NCBI GenBank assembly: GCA_030141605.1
Contig: JAQGDQ010000125.1
Coordinates: 434,001 to 498,000 of the forward strand
Source: Tubiluchus corallicola
Taxonomy: Eukaryota > Priapulida > Priapulimorpha > Priapulimorphida > Tubiluchidae
DNA length: 64,000 nucleotides
Reading direction: 5' to 3'
Shown piece after piece: positions 44,071 to 56,609 of the stretch; position 1 is the stretch's first letter, and each line of letters opens with the position of its first letter. Below the pieces are notes generated by a model, which was given only the letters and a program-made list of their open reading frames with translations, was not told the origin of the DNA and did not search any database. The position numbers and the translations under genes were made by a program.

Positions 44071-46745
44071 GTTTACAAGCAATTATAACTATAACAGCAC
44101 ATTTTTCTGCTCCCGTTGGATACTTAATCTAATAAAAGAAACATCAGAATTGGTTTTGGTTATTAACAAGTGTTGTCTATTGAAATGTATTTTTCATTGT
44201 CACTTACTTTTTAGGGTCAATCAAAATTAAAATGTTTACAACCTAAGGATGTACTGTGTATTGCAATTTTTAAAATCAGTTATAAACTACCACAACTTGG
44301 CTTTAAATTTTTTACATGATTTCATCCTAGTATGCAAGTGCTTGGTAAATGCTGTTATGTATTGCTTTGATACCTTAGGCGGCACTAATCAATGGCCCCC
44401 TGCACATTCGACACCTGCAAGTGCATACCTGTGTCACAGAAAAATGAATAAATTACATGTACTATTATTGATTTTCTTGTTAAGATTTTTGTCAAACCAT
44501 TGTACCTGCTTTGAAGCTACTAAATATCCCTGTTTCCAGGATTTTCCCGATATTTAGATTATTGTTGCACTGTCACACTTTTTTGCAGATTATCTTTTAT
44601 TGTCCTCCAGCTCAGCCTTCTCTGCAGTTACAACAATGTAAGATTGCCCATATATGTGTGATGCTGTCAGTGTCTGGAGCTTTCAGATGTTTCATTTTAC
44701 CAGATTTGATGTTCATTTGTTCAATTTCATTGATGATTTTTAGTCGGAGAGTGCGAACTTTACTGAGTGGAAATAGAAAGCCTTAACTCTACATTTATCT
44801 ACTTAAATGTGTTGTACGGGGGTATCTTGTCATTCAAGCTGTGTAACTCACTGTCAGACAGACACATTATTAGGAGGATTTCTTGATCAAGGAAGAGAAA
44901 TATTTGTGTCATACGACTACATTAATAATTATGACTTATAGGTAAGTAGTGGCAAAATTATGAGTATTATGAGGTTTTCATTTTTTGTGAGACGCAATGC
45001 TACATTTATTATTCTCATTTTATGTAGGAGGTATGTCTAGAAGTTTGTAAATCGTTAGCTCCATCTTAGATATTTATTTTCGTAATACTAGTTGTCTTTC
45101 AGATAGTAACTATGGAGCTGAAGGTCTAGTTTCCTGTTAGAACTGTGGGAGCTTACGTTGTTCTGGTTGATCCTCTAGAGCTAGTTGGTTTGTCCCTGAT
45201 TTTTCTATTTGGCAATGAAAAGCAATGTTGTATTATGTCTCCTTGTTCTACTTTATACAAGGTTGAAGTTTTAGTAAAAGTTGGTATTCAAGTACCTGAA
45301 ACAACAGCAAAGTAGGTTAATTTTTTGAGTGCCAAATTTGCAGGTTGATCACCTGCAAAATGCGTTCAAGATGAAACCGGTGATGAGAAAGGACCAAAAT
45401 TTGCATATATGATGTCACAGTTGTAAAAACTTCAATAATGCGAATTGAGCATACATTGTTTTAGGACTGGCAGAGTAACATTAGAGTCTTGACTGAATGC
45501 GCTGACTTTATATTTCTAATTACAAGCAGGCACTTTATCGATTCTGTTTCTCTCTTTAATTCTTAATCACATTGGAAGTGATTATTTGGCAGCCTTTTTG
45601 TGGTGTTACAAATTAGATTTATGATGTGAAAGCATAAAAGGTTTTGTCCATCTAGCTTTTATTTCCAATATAATTAGTCTATTAATTTAGTTTTGTTCTA
45701 TAAGGTTTTCTCGGTACAAAGTTGAAGGCAACTGAGTTTCTATAACCAGATTAGTAATTTGTAGTACATTCAAGTACTGTCATTTGTATTATCATCTGTA
45801 TCTATCTATCTATTTGGCAGTGATTCTAATTGTCAATAGGAGGAACTGTTTTTTTAACGAGATAAGTCTTCAAATAAGTTGTTGTGCGCTATGCTGCAGT
45901 GTAAGAGGTTTCATTTGCTGTCATACCGGTCGTTGCACCACGTTATCGATTGCAGGTTTTTTGCTATCATAAGAACAGTAGTATAAAAATAACCAAGCTT
46001 CGTCGTCAATCACTGCATGAGACAAAATAAAACGGTGAGTAAACTCAGATTGATACATGTGATATTCGGTTTGTTTGATCAGTGATTGAATGAGAAGGGA
46101 TTGCCGGAAAAGCAGCCCACTTGCTCTGTTTACGTGACCGGTGTCGTCATCTGATAAAATTATGTTCAACACTACCGGTAGTTGGGGTGTCTTTAATGTA
46201 ACGCTCTAGGTCCTGCTGTGTAATTTTACAGATTAAGTATTGCACAGTTCGTGGAATATACTGTTTACGTGCGTTACTTCATTCACGCATGTAGGTCTTC
46301 TGGGGATGCTTAATAATCATTGTCAACATCAGCTTGGTAACTGAGTGAGATAATTATCAGCACAATAATGACACATTGAGTGTTAGTTCCGTCAGCCACT
46401 GTCGTTGGATTACGTCCATTATTTATAGTGTATCAGTAAGAGATGTTGGAGAATGGAGAATTAATGTTAGCAGGTTCGGCTGGGCTGATTTCTCATTAGC
46501 CTTGGTTGATTTGTAATTTTCTCGCATATTCTGTCAACACTGCACTTTTGTCGGTTATTGGCTGTTTTTTTTATTAAGTTTATAAATGAAACTACAACAA
46601 CAAAATATCCATAATCTTATAGTGTAAACTTTTTCTACAATTTGGCACATTGCGTGACGGAACCCTGCACTCGGCGAGAGAATCTATTAAAAGTAGAAGT
46701 TTGTGGCAGGACCCGAATCTAGGTAATGATAAGGAAAAAATCCTC

Positions 46746-47027
46746 TAAGATGAAATGTTGAATCAGCTTAATTGCATGTAAACCTTCCCTCAGTGAGGGA
46801 AATATTTGGAGGCAGTATAGCAGATGAAATTTGCATTAAGAATCAGTTAGCCCAGATGTCACCTATCCATTTACTAACCATGACTGTAAGATGAAATATT
46901 GAATCAGCTTAATTGCATGTAAACCTTCCCTCCGTGAGGGTAATACTTGGAGGCAGTATAGCAGATGAAATTTGCATTAAGAATCAATTAGCCCAGATGT
47001 CACCTATCCATTTACTAACCATGACGG
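46746..47027. repeat. 141-bp tandem duplication, two copies
   Basis: Copy 1 (46,746-46,886) and copy 2 (46,887-47,027) differ at only a handful of positions. Each contains a CCCTC(A/C)GTGAGGG near-palindrome. The order is head to tail without a gap. No reading frame spans both copies. Confidence 0.92.
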
Positions 47028-49062
47028 CCCAACTACCGTAGATTGTAAATCGAAATTTAGTTTACTGTAAGAAGAACTTTTTGAATTGGAATGAGCTCAA
47101 AAGAATCTAACACCGTCACAAAATCAAACAACTATAATTACCCGCAGTATTTTGTCGTGAGTTTGTTGGACTATTTGGTTAATATCTTGTTCCCATTGTT
47201 AATAAATAAACGAGCTCCGAGTGTTAACTTTGTATAAAAGCACCACTTGCTGCTTATCCAATAAACGTACGAAGATTAGAACGCCTGAAAAGGCTTTCCA
47301 CCACCAGTGGTACTTGAACCTAGTGCCTTCTGCTAGTGTTCAGTATAATGCATAATGTTATATTTATGTAGCATAATTTGCCTTTTTCAAACGCTGTTCT
47401 GAGAATGTCACTATGTAATAAATACTGGTACAGTACATAGCTAATAAAAAAACCCACACAAAAGGTTGTACTGTCCCCCATTGTGCGAAAAAAATCGAAA
47501 CGAAACGATGGGCCGAAACTTCGACTTTTTTAATAAAGGACTTTGCCTAGCAAACTTGCATTCCACATTTTACTAATAGCTCAAGCGCTTGTTTTTTTTT
47601 GTATTTTTTGTCCTACATAGTAGCCCATATAGATTTACTAAAGGTATCAGAGAGAGTTCTCACTTCTCTGCTTTTCACTTACTAAACGCGCCGCAGCTTG
47701 AAAGAATTCGCGCAAAAATAGACATTTTCTGTTCGTTCGCATAAAGAAAGAGCTACTGACAGCGAGATTGACAAGATAAATGACAAGTTTATGGCTTCAT
47801 TTTTGCGCTCTCTGTGCGCTGGCAAAGGGTTAATTTCATTTGGCGTTACCGTGGTAACAAAAATTTGTTCAACAACTCTATTATCGACTAATTTGTGGCT
47901 CCAGCATCATTTCCAGTCTGCTGAGCTGACGGAAAACCAGAAATTCGTTTTAACTCCTTCGTAATGTACATGTCATTACAGGCTTCTTTCGATATTACAT
48001 AGTAAGAACATGGCTATCGCGTGAACATGCCAATGCAAAGCTTACAATCTGAAGTACTTTTCAGCACTAGTGATGCGCGAGAAAGTACTACTGTATATTT
48101 AGCAAAGCACGGTGTATTGAAAAAAATCTGGTTCTGAAAATATGTTTTATCACTAATCTTGCGCAGCCTAAATTTTAATATTTTCATTCTGGTAAGAACT
48201 GCTACTGGAATAAAAATTTGAATTGAATTGAAGTTAATTACATTATTTATTTCAAATTTGTAAAGGTATACCGCCAGTGTAACAAATTGTAACTGGTTGT
48301 CAAAGGGAATACGTTATTCATGAAACCTTATTAAACTTTAATTTTCTGACATTTGCATTTATATGCACGCCTACATTTAATTACTTAATTACACGCTGGA
48401 GAAGCAAAAATCATTTGACTACACGAAGAAAAGGATGCATATCATTTATAAGAATTAGGACGTCAGCATTTATAGCTGTACTTTTAAAAATATTGTTGCT
48501 TCGCTAGGTTTGTCTACGTCATAGTTATTTCTGGCTCGTCAGTCGACACATTTTATTTCATTATTGATGCATACCTATGCAAGACTTTCGTATTTGAGTT
48601 GAAATACGAGACGAAGCTAAACGCATTTTCCATTGAGTTAGGACAATACAGACACACTGTGTGCTTGAAGTATCCTCCCGTTGCTGCCAATAGTCTGAAT
48701 GGAGCAAAGACAGCAATTATTGGTTTTATTCTCGTAAACTTAACAATGTTGCTAGCGTCTGAGGCTACTGCAAAGTGGTTTCTCGCAATCAATAATTCAG
48801 AATGTGCATCGCTGTTACATTACCTCATCTCGCAGCTTCCTTACTGCACGATGCTCAGTGACGTACAGCACATCTATTGGCTAGTCGCGGCAACAAGAAT
48901 CGATTCTTCATCAAATATTGTTCCACCATGAGAGAAGAAAATATTGGCTAGGGCAAGTTTTCTGAATGTTTTTCCGTTCGAGATGATGTTTTGTGAAAAC
49001 GAAGAAGTCAGATGTTAATCGCAGAGGAGAATTTGTGATACTTGTTTGAGAGGCTGACAAGA

Positions 49063-49953
49063 ATGGGCACTGTACTGTCCATATCTCCGACTCCTCCGAG
49101 GAAGCCACTCTATGAAGATTGTTCTCTTAATAATTTCAACTACGAAGCCCTCAACAATGCCAAAAATAGCAAGGAGAAAAACTCGTTAAAGAAGCACTCG
49201 CTGTTCATCAACACGCTAAGCTGGAAGAAATTTGGTGTCAGCAACAAGAAAACAAAGGAGAAGTCCCAATCGTCCAATAGCTTGTTTAGAGGTTACCAAC
49301 TAAATCAAATTGGGGTTAAAGTGGACAACTTAAACAACGTGGAGAACAACAAAAATCTGAATAATGTGGCCAAGTCGGTCTCGTGCTACAATCTCAAATA
49401 CCCAGTTAGCAATATAAATGAATTACCACGATATGACGATCAGAAGAACAATAACGTTGTCGACAAGACTTCAAAGCCTGCCAGAAAGACGGTCATCCAA
49501 GCTAGCACTTCCGAATTATTGCGGTGTTTGGGTGACTACCTGTGTCACAAGTGTTTTAGATTAAAAGACTTTGAATCCGGCGATGCTGTGATGTGGCTGA
49601 GAAGCGTTGACCGCTCCTTGCTATTGCAAGGATGGCAGGACATTGCCTTCATAAATCCTGCTAACGTGGTCTTCATCTACATGATTGTCCGCGAACTTGT
49701 AAACGATTCTATAGAAAGTGAACATGAACTACAAGCGGTGGTGTTAACATGTCTATACCTTTCCTATTCTTACATGGGGAACGAGATTAGCTATCCATTG
49801 AAGCCGTTTCTTGTAGAGGAAAGTAGGGAAAAATTCTGGGATCGGTGTCTACGAATTATTAATGATTTAAGTGGCAACATGTTACGAATTAACGCTGATC
49901 CAAGTTATTTTACTGAAGTTTTTAGTGAATTGAAATCATGCAGCAGTGGGTAA
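49063..49953 (+). CDS. CDK5R1: CDK5 activator 1 (p35), single-exon gene
   Basis: This is an intronless frame of 296 residues, against 307 in human. ATG 49,063 was chosen over the in-frame TTG at 49,042 because it gives MGTVLSISP, the family's N-terminus with Gly2 for myristoylation. A Lys-rich stretch follows (about residues 38-66, [14 protein letters not shown]), then an Asn/Lys-rich low-complexity linker (about 85-140). The cyclin-box-like CDK5-binding domain spans about 144-293 and includes [65 protein letters not shown] and [17 protein letters not shown]. p35 binds and activates CDK5 at membranes. The catalytic-activation domain is nearly identical to that of vertebrates, while the linker carrying the vertebrate calpain site is diverged. 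It is the direct downstream neighbour of PSMD11. Confidence 0.97.
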   Translation: MGTVLSISPTPPRKPLYEDCSLNNFNYEALNNAKNSKEKNSLKKHSLFINTLSWKKFGVSNKKTKEKSQSSNSLFRGYQLNQIGVKVDNLNNVENNKNLNNVAKSVSCYNLKYPVSNINELPRYDDQKNNNVVDKTSKPARKTVIQASTSELLRCLGDYLCHKCFRLKDFESGDAVMWLRSVDRSLLLQGWQDIAFINPANVVFIYMIVRELVNDSIESEHELQAVVLTCLYLSYSYMGNEISYPLKPFLVEESREKFWDRCLRIINDLSGNMLRINADPSYFTEVFSELKSCSSG

Positions 49954-50459
49954 TAAATTTAGTTTATAATATTATAGACAATTGTGTTATCGTTAACATT
50001 AATATCACAGTTAATGTTATGCAAAAGTACGGACATTGTTTTATTTTTTGTTGTAGTCAATTTCTTGTAAATAATTATTAATTTATAATTATTGTACATA
50101 CAGGCTTTGTTGTATGTTGACTTGCATTGTGCATTCCGTGCTGTAGACTGTGGCTTCGCTGTGGTATTGACTACAGATCGATAATAGCTGGAAAATTTTC
50201 ATTTCCTTATGTGAAAAATTACCATTAAAGCATTACCAGTATGCTGTTTCTGTACATTGTAACTTTGGTCAAAAGTAATATTATAATAATGTAAAAGACA
50301 GTATGAAATAATCACATAGCAGTACTAGTAGGCCTGTTTAGTGTTTTGGAAATCCAGGGGTAGGCCTATACCTGGCTACATGTACATTTATTATTTTTAG
50401 TCATATGCACGAGAGTGCCAAATTGTAGACGTCACAGCGTATTGTTCTTATATTAAAAA

Positions 50460-50666
50460 ATGTTATTAAAGTTATATGAGCTTGTTTTCGTTTATTCGGA
50501 CACAAATCAACTAAATAAGATGCATGAAGTGTGTATCTCTATACAGCATGAATATTCTGTAACGCTATCGAAGCATTTGAAAAATTCTCCTAAAATGAAA
50601 AAAGTTGAAACTAGTGATAAGTTAGCACCAGCGGCTTCACTCAACATTATTTACAATAATAAATAA
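50460..50666 (+). CDS. Small 68-codon ORF in CDK5R1 3' region (hypothetical)
   Basis: An ATG-initiated frame (ATG 50,460) ends in a TAA that overlaps an AATAAATAA poly(A)-like signal. The composition (Lys, Ser, Asn, Leu; KNSPKMKKVETSDK) is not simply low complexity. It is not recognised and may be chance within the 3' UTR of CDK5R1 or its immediate downstream DNA. Confidence 0.15.
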   Translation: MLLKLYELVFVYSDTNQLNKMHEVCISIQHEYSVTLSKHLKNSPKMKKVETSDKLAPAASLNIIYNNK

Positions 50667-51096
50667 TTCGAGCGTGAATAACGACAGTTGACAGTTATTG
50701 TGCACGAATGAATCTGTGACTCACCGCCTAGTTTATTACCACTTGCTTGCATTTCTGATGAGCCCTGAGGTTGATGTCCCTCTCTCCTCATGATGACGTC
50801 ATCGAGGGATAAAGACGGGGAGATTAAACTCATCTAATATCACGGCCTTTATCTCTTGTATAAATATTGAAGAATAGGGGTGACGAAGGCTTTTAATAAA
50901 CAAGCGTGCGTGCCTGGCTTCCTAATAGTATTTGTTCGCTTACTTAGCAGGAAGTCAAGTAGGATAAGTTTTAATATAAGGCAGCATGTCTAGTATGGGT
51001 AATACTGGAATGCCCTACAGGTGGCACATTTTCGCCTGTAATAAGTTACAATACGTTTACATGGACAACATTTATTATACACTCCATGAGCGGCCC

Positions 51097-51122
51097 AAGA
51101 TAAGATAAAATAAGATAAGATC
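51097..51122. repeat. AAGATA short tandem repeat
   Basis: About five copies of AAGATA or AAAATA (GATA-containing) over 26 bp, in intergenic DNA. Confidence 0.8.
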
Positions 51123-52302
51123 AATTCTATTTAATGTCGATCATTTACAGAATTAGCATGAGCAGTTAAAGCTCTTTATCGACGAGAAGTACGCTATTAT
51201 TTTTGTTGTAGACATTAAAATTTGTCAAAAAATAAATAATATTAAAGCGAATCAATGACCGCCACTCATCTGAAGTGTTACAAACTTATAACAATGCCTG
51301 ATCTTTCGTAATTCACAGTTATGGTAGTTAGCAGGTTGGACAAAAATGTGCGATAATGTGTGCCTGTAATAATTATTTTAAGTAAATGTTTCAGCAAAAC
51401 AAATTTAACAGAACGTGTCGTGATGGAATCACATCACTAAAGTATATGAAGCACACAGTACAGTTGTTAGGTAGCTACACACTGCTGATAGTATCTAAGG
51501 TTGTTTTATTAGAAATGTTGCCAGCAAAACGCTTATTGAAAATTTTATACTCTGGACTTGTAGCCTATACAAAGCTCCACTTTCTGATTAACTTTTATAT
51601 CCCTGATCGCCTGCTGACCATGTACTGGCACCGTTTAAGGCGATGTATATAAAATATGTAATGTCTTACAGGTAAAATTGTTTTAAATCTCACTAAATCA
51701 TTAATGATTTTGATGAATGAAAGTATAAATCTTTATTTGGAAGATTGTAAAGAAGACTCAAGATCCAATAATTCAGTTTTGTAACGCTTGCACATTTTTC
51801 AGCGTTTATTTGCGAGGCAAAGCTTATCTTGGACTCAAGATTGTGATTGATCGTCTAGCGAAAATGAGGCGCCATTCATTTGATGAAAGAATTGAATTGA
51901 AAAGAGCAGAACGGATCTATTCGCACACCGGAGTCTGAACACCCTTTCGACTAAAGGATTATTTGCGCGCTCTTTTTACTAAGTTAATTAAGTGCATTAG
52001 ATTTTCCGGGTATATTAACATAGCAGTATATACATAATGTATAATGAACGTTTTTATTTATCTATTTATTGATTAATCATTTATTTTAATTTTATTTATT
52101 TTTGTTTTGCTAGCTCAGCCCAAAACTTAGTTTTTCTTTAAGACATAAATGAGGAGGGCGACAAAAATGGCATAGGAAAAAGGATACAAATAAAAAACGG
52201 AAGAATGGCACACTTATAGAATATGAGTTTAGAGTTAGTGTTACTGTGGGGATAATTATTTTAATCATTTTTACATCTGCCAAGAAAATTATGCTTCAAC
52301 AC

Positions 52303-52445
52303 TGTTTGTTTGTTTGTTTGTTTGTTTGTTTGTTTGTTTGTCTGTTTGTTTGTTTGAATGGTTGTTTTTTGTCTATTACACAGCAGTAAGCCTGAAAGGC
52401 AAAAACTATTTAACAGGTTTCCACGAAACTTTGTAGGAGACAAAA
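52303..52445. repeat. (TTTG)n microsatellite heading a dispersed repeat, copy 2
   Basis: About 13 TTTG units (52,303-52,356, one TCTG interruption) run directly into GAATGGTTG. An AT-rich stretch follows, then TTTCCACGAAACTTTGTAGGAG, the same order of blocks as at 32,630-32,740. The shared 3' block shows that this is a dispersed family rather than a bare microsatellite. Confidence 0.65.
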
Positions 52446-52994
52446 CTTGGGTAGGGGATAAAAAAGACGCTTTTTGAAGCATGTTCCTGGATAGAAGGAC
52501 GGGTGAAAACTGCTAAAAATGGTCGTTTTTTCACAAAACTTGACGAAACACCACGTACATCAAAAAATCGTGAAGCACTTCGTGAAAAGGGGTGTCTTAG
52601 CTCTTTGGAAAAAGGAGAACTTGGCTACAATATAAAAAGATAATTTGTTCTTTTTTATTATATTCATTAGGAGAACGATTAATAGTTAATTCCAGGTTAT
52701 ATTTCGAAAAATTCTCGCTTGGAAAATTGTGTAACGCCATTTATAACCTTTGATGGTGAATGTGTATACGTATGTTTATCAGTCTATTTTATCATCGCCA
52801 AATGGTTAAAGAAATGCAGACACACTACGGGGAATGTTCGTGCATTGTGAACGATAATTCTGCCGATTGTTGATTTCATTTAACAAAGTATCATGAGAAC
52901 TAGACAGCTCAGTTATTGTTCTACAAACAAACTATTCTTAGTTGAATATTTTAAACTAACATTGTGTGTCTTCTGCAAAGATGTTCAACAGCAA

Positions 52995-53165
52995 TTCTGC
53001 TGCCTAAGTATTAATTGCCCAAGCACCACTACCCTAAGTGTCCACAGCCAAGTTGTCCACTGCCCAATAACCTGTTACCCAAATGTCTAATGCCAAAGTT
53101 ACTGATGACAAACTATCCACCTCCCAAACATCAACTACAGAACTGTACACTGACCAAGAGTTGGT
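52995..53165. repeat. Diverged ~15-bp minisatellite related to the 16.4-kb array
   Basis: About ten diverged copies of a CTGCCCAAGTGTCYA-like unit. ACCCAAATGTCTA occurs here exactly as in the array at 16,385-16,655, although neighbouring units have drifted. Both arrays alternate a CCAA block with a GTCT or GTCC block. Confidence 0.6.
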
Positions 53166-53559
53166 GCCATTGTCGTACCTATTCTTAGTACATTTGCATC
53201 AGATTGTACAAAGTTATTAAAAGTCAAACCACATACACTGAGACTAAAATAACAGGTGTTAAACAAATGTTCAGTACTGTCATGTTCTATATGACACAGT
53301 GTACATAACAGTGATAAGATATGTTATCATTATAGAAGCCTTTAAAATTAGATTTAACATCAATCACATTTAAATGTAATTTGCTTGATTTCGCTACCTT
53401 CGTTAAGTTGACACTTCTCATTGTATTTACTTTTTGCAAGTCCTTTTTCATTCTATTCATTCAATTTATTGATTGTAATCATTATGACAAGCCAAAAACG
53501 TACTTTTCCACATAAACATTTCAAAATTGACACTGGCCCAGTGGGTAGCTTATTACGTC

Positions 53560-54310
53560 ATTTAACATAACTGATATCCAGTGTCTTAAAAACCTTAACT
53601 TTACCGTACTTTTGTTTCAAATTGTTTTGGTTTTGCTTGTTAACGAACGTTTTCCATAGTGATTTATTGACAACATGAATTTTAACGCTTTCGCTATCAA
53701 TGTCACATTTTTTAGAAAATATGTATTAATTTATTGTATCATCACTTTGGATGACTTTTACTTATGTGCTGTTTTAATACCTGCTTTGCCAAGCAATCTT
53801 CATTTGTCTTCAGAAAAATTAATGATGAAAAAACATTAGTTTTTTTTATAATTAACTTTGTCATATTTCCATTTTCTATGTTTCCGTTTCGTTCAAGATG
53901 CCCTAATAAAAAGTCCATATTTTTGACACAATACCTTTCTCAGGACTTTATTTTGGATGCTTTCTCATACGGCTAGTTTACCTCTGCTGGTCATGTTGGT
54001 CCACAGCTGACAATTATTATAAAACATTTTAATATTGAAAGTATAATAATCATTAATACTTATTGTTGCACTGCCTACCTTACTCTCACATCCAACATTC
54101 AAAACTTCTATAACCACATGTTTGATTTTTTTCTTTTTGCAGACAAAAAATATAGTTATTGTTTTTCTTGCAAAACTAACCACCGAGATCATATTTACGT
54201 TCATTGAAATTAGACTTTTCTTAACGAGCGAAATAAAATGGTCAACATTTTCCCTCTTATTCATATTAATAACCATAACCACATACTTAGTTTTCTTCAA
54301 TTAAACGTTA
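53560..54310 (-). pseudogene. Decayed poly-zinc-finger (C2H2-like) remnant
   Basis: Minus-strand frames in this stretch read like successive C2H2 fingers with most zinc ligands lost. Examples are QVLKQHISKSHPK (a typical finger tail, 53,765-53,810 region), VNKSLWKTFVNKQN preceded by KCDIDSES, and KRENVDHFISLVKKS in the 111-codon frame at 53,965-54,300. Frames are interrupted by stops and shift between segments. It could be a dead host zinc-finger gene or part of a transposon. The call rests on pattern alone. Confidence 0.35.
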
Positions 54311-56609
54311 AGTTTTTTGTTGCTCCATTTCTTGAAAATTCTCAACGGTATTTAGAATAGTGTTTTTGATCCAAAAGACAGAACATCATTGATGCAAAAA
54401 ATGTTAAGCCATTCGCAAATCCACATTTTGCACGTAACGTACAATGTCATAATCAATTACTGGATAGCCTCTAATATCGATAATATTGTTCATGGCAATA
54501 ATACACTGAACAGGGCCTAAAAGATTCCTTACCCGACACTTTCTGCTACTTCTAGCTGATCAGTGAAACCAAGAGGTGTATTAATTACTGCATAATCTAT
54601 GTTATTTATAATTATTATACTAATAATGTGTCACGTGTTTTGACACCTAATTTCCTTACAAAAAATTGGCTATATTTTTGTCAAGACGTTTTTCGCATCA
54701 CAAAATGAACAGTTGGAGTACTAGCTGTTCTGTTCAAATAACAGTATAAACCAAAACAACTCTCAAGGCAGATAACTGATCAATAATTGCATGTCTAGTA
54801 TCAGAGTTTAGATTTATTGCTCACAAAAAGCAATGCACATTCAATGATCTGCAAAAATAATAACAAAATGGTAGGCCAAAAAACTATTTGCGTACAATAA
54901 AATGCTTCTATATGTATTACCTACACACTGATATTAACTTGTAGGTTTCTGAATCATTTTACTGTTGTCATTTTACATTAAACTGAATCAGTTTACTCTA
55001 ATAAAATATTCTTTCAAATAACTTAGTAAGTGCGGATATCAAAAAATTCTTCCCTTGGCTTTAGTCTCTGACACGTATCTCTTGTGAACCCACCATCCTT
55101 ATACATTACAGGCTTAATAACAATTTCTTTGCATTCTTTGAGGATGTATAAAGTATTGTAAATTGTAAAGTATGTTAAACATTAACGTTAAACTATCAAT
55201 AAGATCACGACCTCCAGCAGGTTTTCTTTTTTCCAGTCTTTCCTATTTTTAAATTTTATTTCTTCAACATTATTTTAAGCAATTTAATTTGCGCAACACT
55301 GTGTCCAATTTAACTATATCTATGGTCGACGTACTTCCTGCATTAACCAACATTACAAGTGTTGCGGCTCTAAACTTCACAATTGCGAAAAACTACTTTT
55401 AGAACTTTATTTTGTTTGTCGCCAGTTTTCTTTAAAAATTTCATTGACTTTGTTTAACTTGGTGACTTTTAATTTCACTTGTAATATCAGGTTTGTTCTT
55501 TTGGTTGTGATTAATACAGGCAGTGTATTTACTAACATACAGATTGGTTAGACAGTAGGTCAGTAACAATAGATACTCAGACAGTGCCTTTAGTGGTCTA
55601 CCAGTCCCAGCCAGTGTCATTTTGCCGTGTAGCCCTTTTGATGCTTTACTTCTAGCCCTAGATTCTGCTATATATTGTTAATTGAGTGTAATTTGAAATT
55701 TATAAATTCCGTAACTACCATAATCCATGAACTCCCAAGTTACAATTGTGCTTAAGTTAAAGGCTGAATTCTAGTAAAATCCCAGTTAGCTCTTTGACTG
55801 GACTAATTTTACCCTAGGACTTAATCTTTTTACTCAAACTCAGTGGCGTGTCTTAGGCAAAATTAGTGAGGCGTTGCTTCAGGAAATTTTTAACCATTGT
55901 TTTAATAAATTGTATAAAACGAAACAAACATATATTAAGAAAATTTAGTTAAAAAGAAACACTGCCTTACACTTGCACAAATGGGTCGGTATTGTGTGAG
56001 TTACAGTGCTCTCTACCTAGCATACAGCTTTTTATCTCGCACAACAGCGTCGCTGGAACTGTGTAGTGCACAGTTTCGTACAAGGATTCTGATAATTTTA
56101 ACTGAGGAATGGCTACCGACATTGAGATTGACATTCTATAATGTACAAGATATTGAATGTTATCGATAACATCGAGTGAAAATAGAAGGTGCGGCAGTTC
56201 CGCAGTGGATATACACGAGCCCGGCACTGCTCAAACGAACAAGCAAAAACAGCCTAAAACTACTAAGCATGTAGTAGCGATGACAGCTTTTATTTACAAG
56301 TCCACTTTATAAAGTTCATGCAGAGTAAGGCTGACGTAATTAAATTTTATATATAGATTTTAATGACTAACACGCACTATTATACTTTGCAACATCAAAT
56401 TTATAAGCTATTCACTATTGTTTCATCAATGCTTGTTGTTACAATGAATTGTCCTGTTCTGTTACTTGTTGTTTTTTTACCTCCTAGCAAAAGGTTATCA
56501 TGGGTAGAGATAAGTTGCTATTATGAATTTCTGAGTATCTTCAAAAATTTCTGCAGAATTAATTAGGGAATAAATATGAACCGTAAAGCATGATTTTCCA
56601 TAATTTTAG

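Larger units (their letters stand above)
42992..49062. other. Intergenic region PSMD11 to CDK5R1
   Basis: About 6 kb between two same-strand genes. It holds the PSMD11 3' UTR of unknown length, an intact hAT-type MITE (43,639-44,070), a 141-bp tandem duplication (46,746-47,027) and otherwise AT-rich DNA. The last kilobase before 49,063, which should contain the CDK5R1 promoter and 5' UTR, looks less AT-rich by eye. No exon of another gene was recognised. Confidence 0.55.
49954..56607. other. Intergenic region CDK5R1 to cytohesin
   Basis: About 6.6 kb. It begins with the CDK5R1 3' UTR, with ATTAAA near 50,224 and AATAAA near 50,660 as possible ends. Contents noted: a 12-bp GATGACGTCATC palindrome (50,792-50,803), an AAGATA repeat (51,097-51,122), a TTTG microsatellite and associated repeat (52,303-52,445), a diverged minisatellite (52,995-53,165), and a decayed zinc-finger-like stretch on the minus strand (about 53,560-54,310). 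No intact gene was recognised. Confidence 0.55.

Noticed and set aside
47300-47335. Minus-strand GGTTCAAGTACC B-box-like motif
   Set aside because: The upstream TAGCAGAAGG is a weak A-box match at the wrong spacing, so neither a tRNA nor a SINE can be supported.
48599-48931. 110-codon plus-strand frame just upstream of CDK5R1
   Set aside because: Begins at TTG rather than ATG, resembles no family, and sits in the likely CDK5R1 promoter/5' UTR. CDK5R1 itself is intronless with a standard start.
54122-54304. Plus-strand 60-codon hydrophobic frame
   Set aside because: Antisense of the decayed zinc-finger-like stretch. Composition follows from its Lys/Asn-rich complement.
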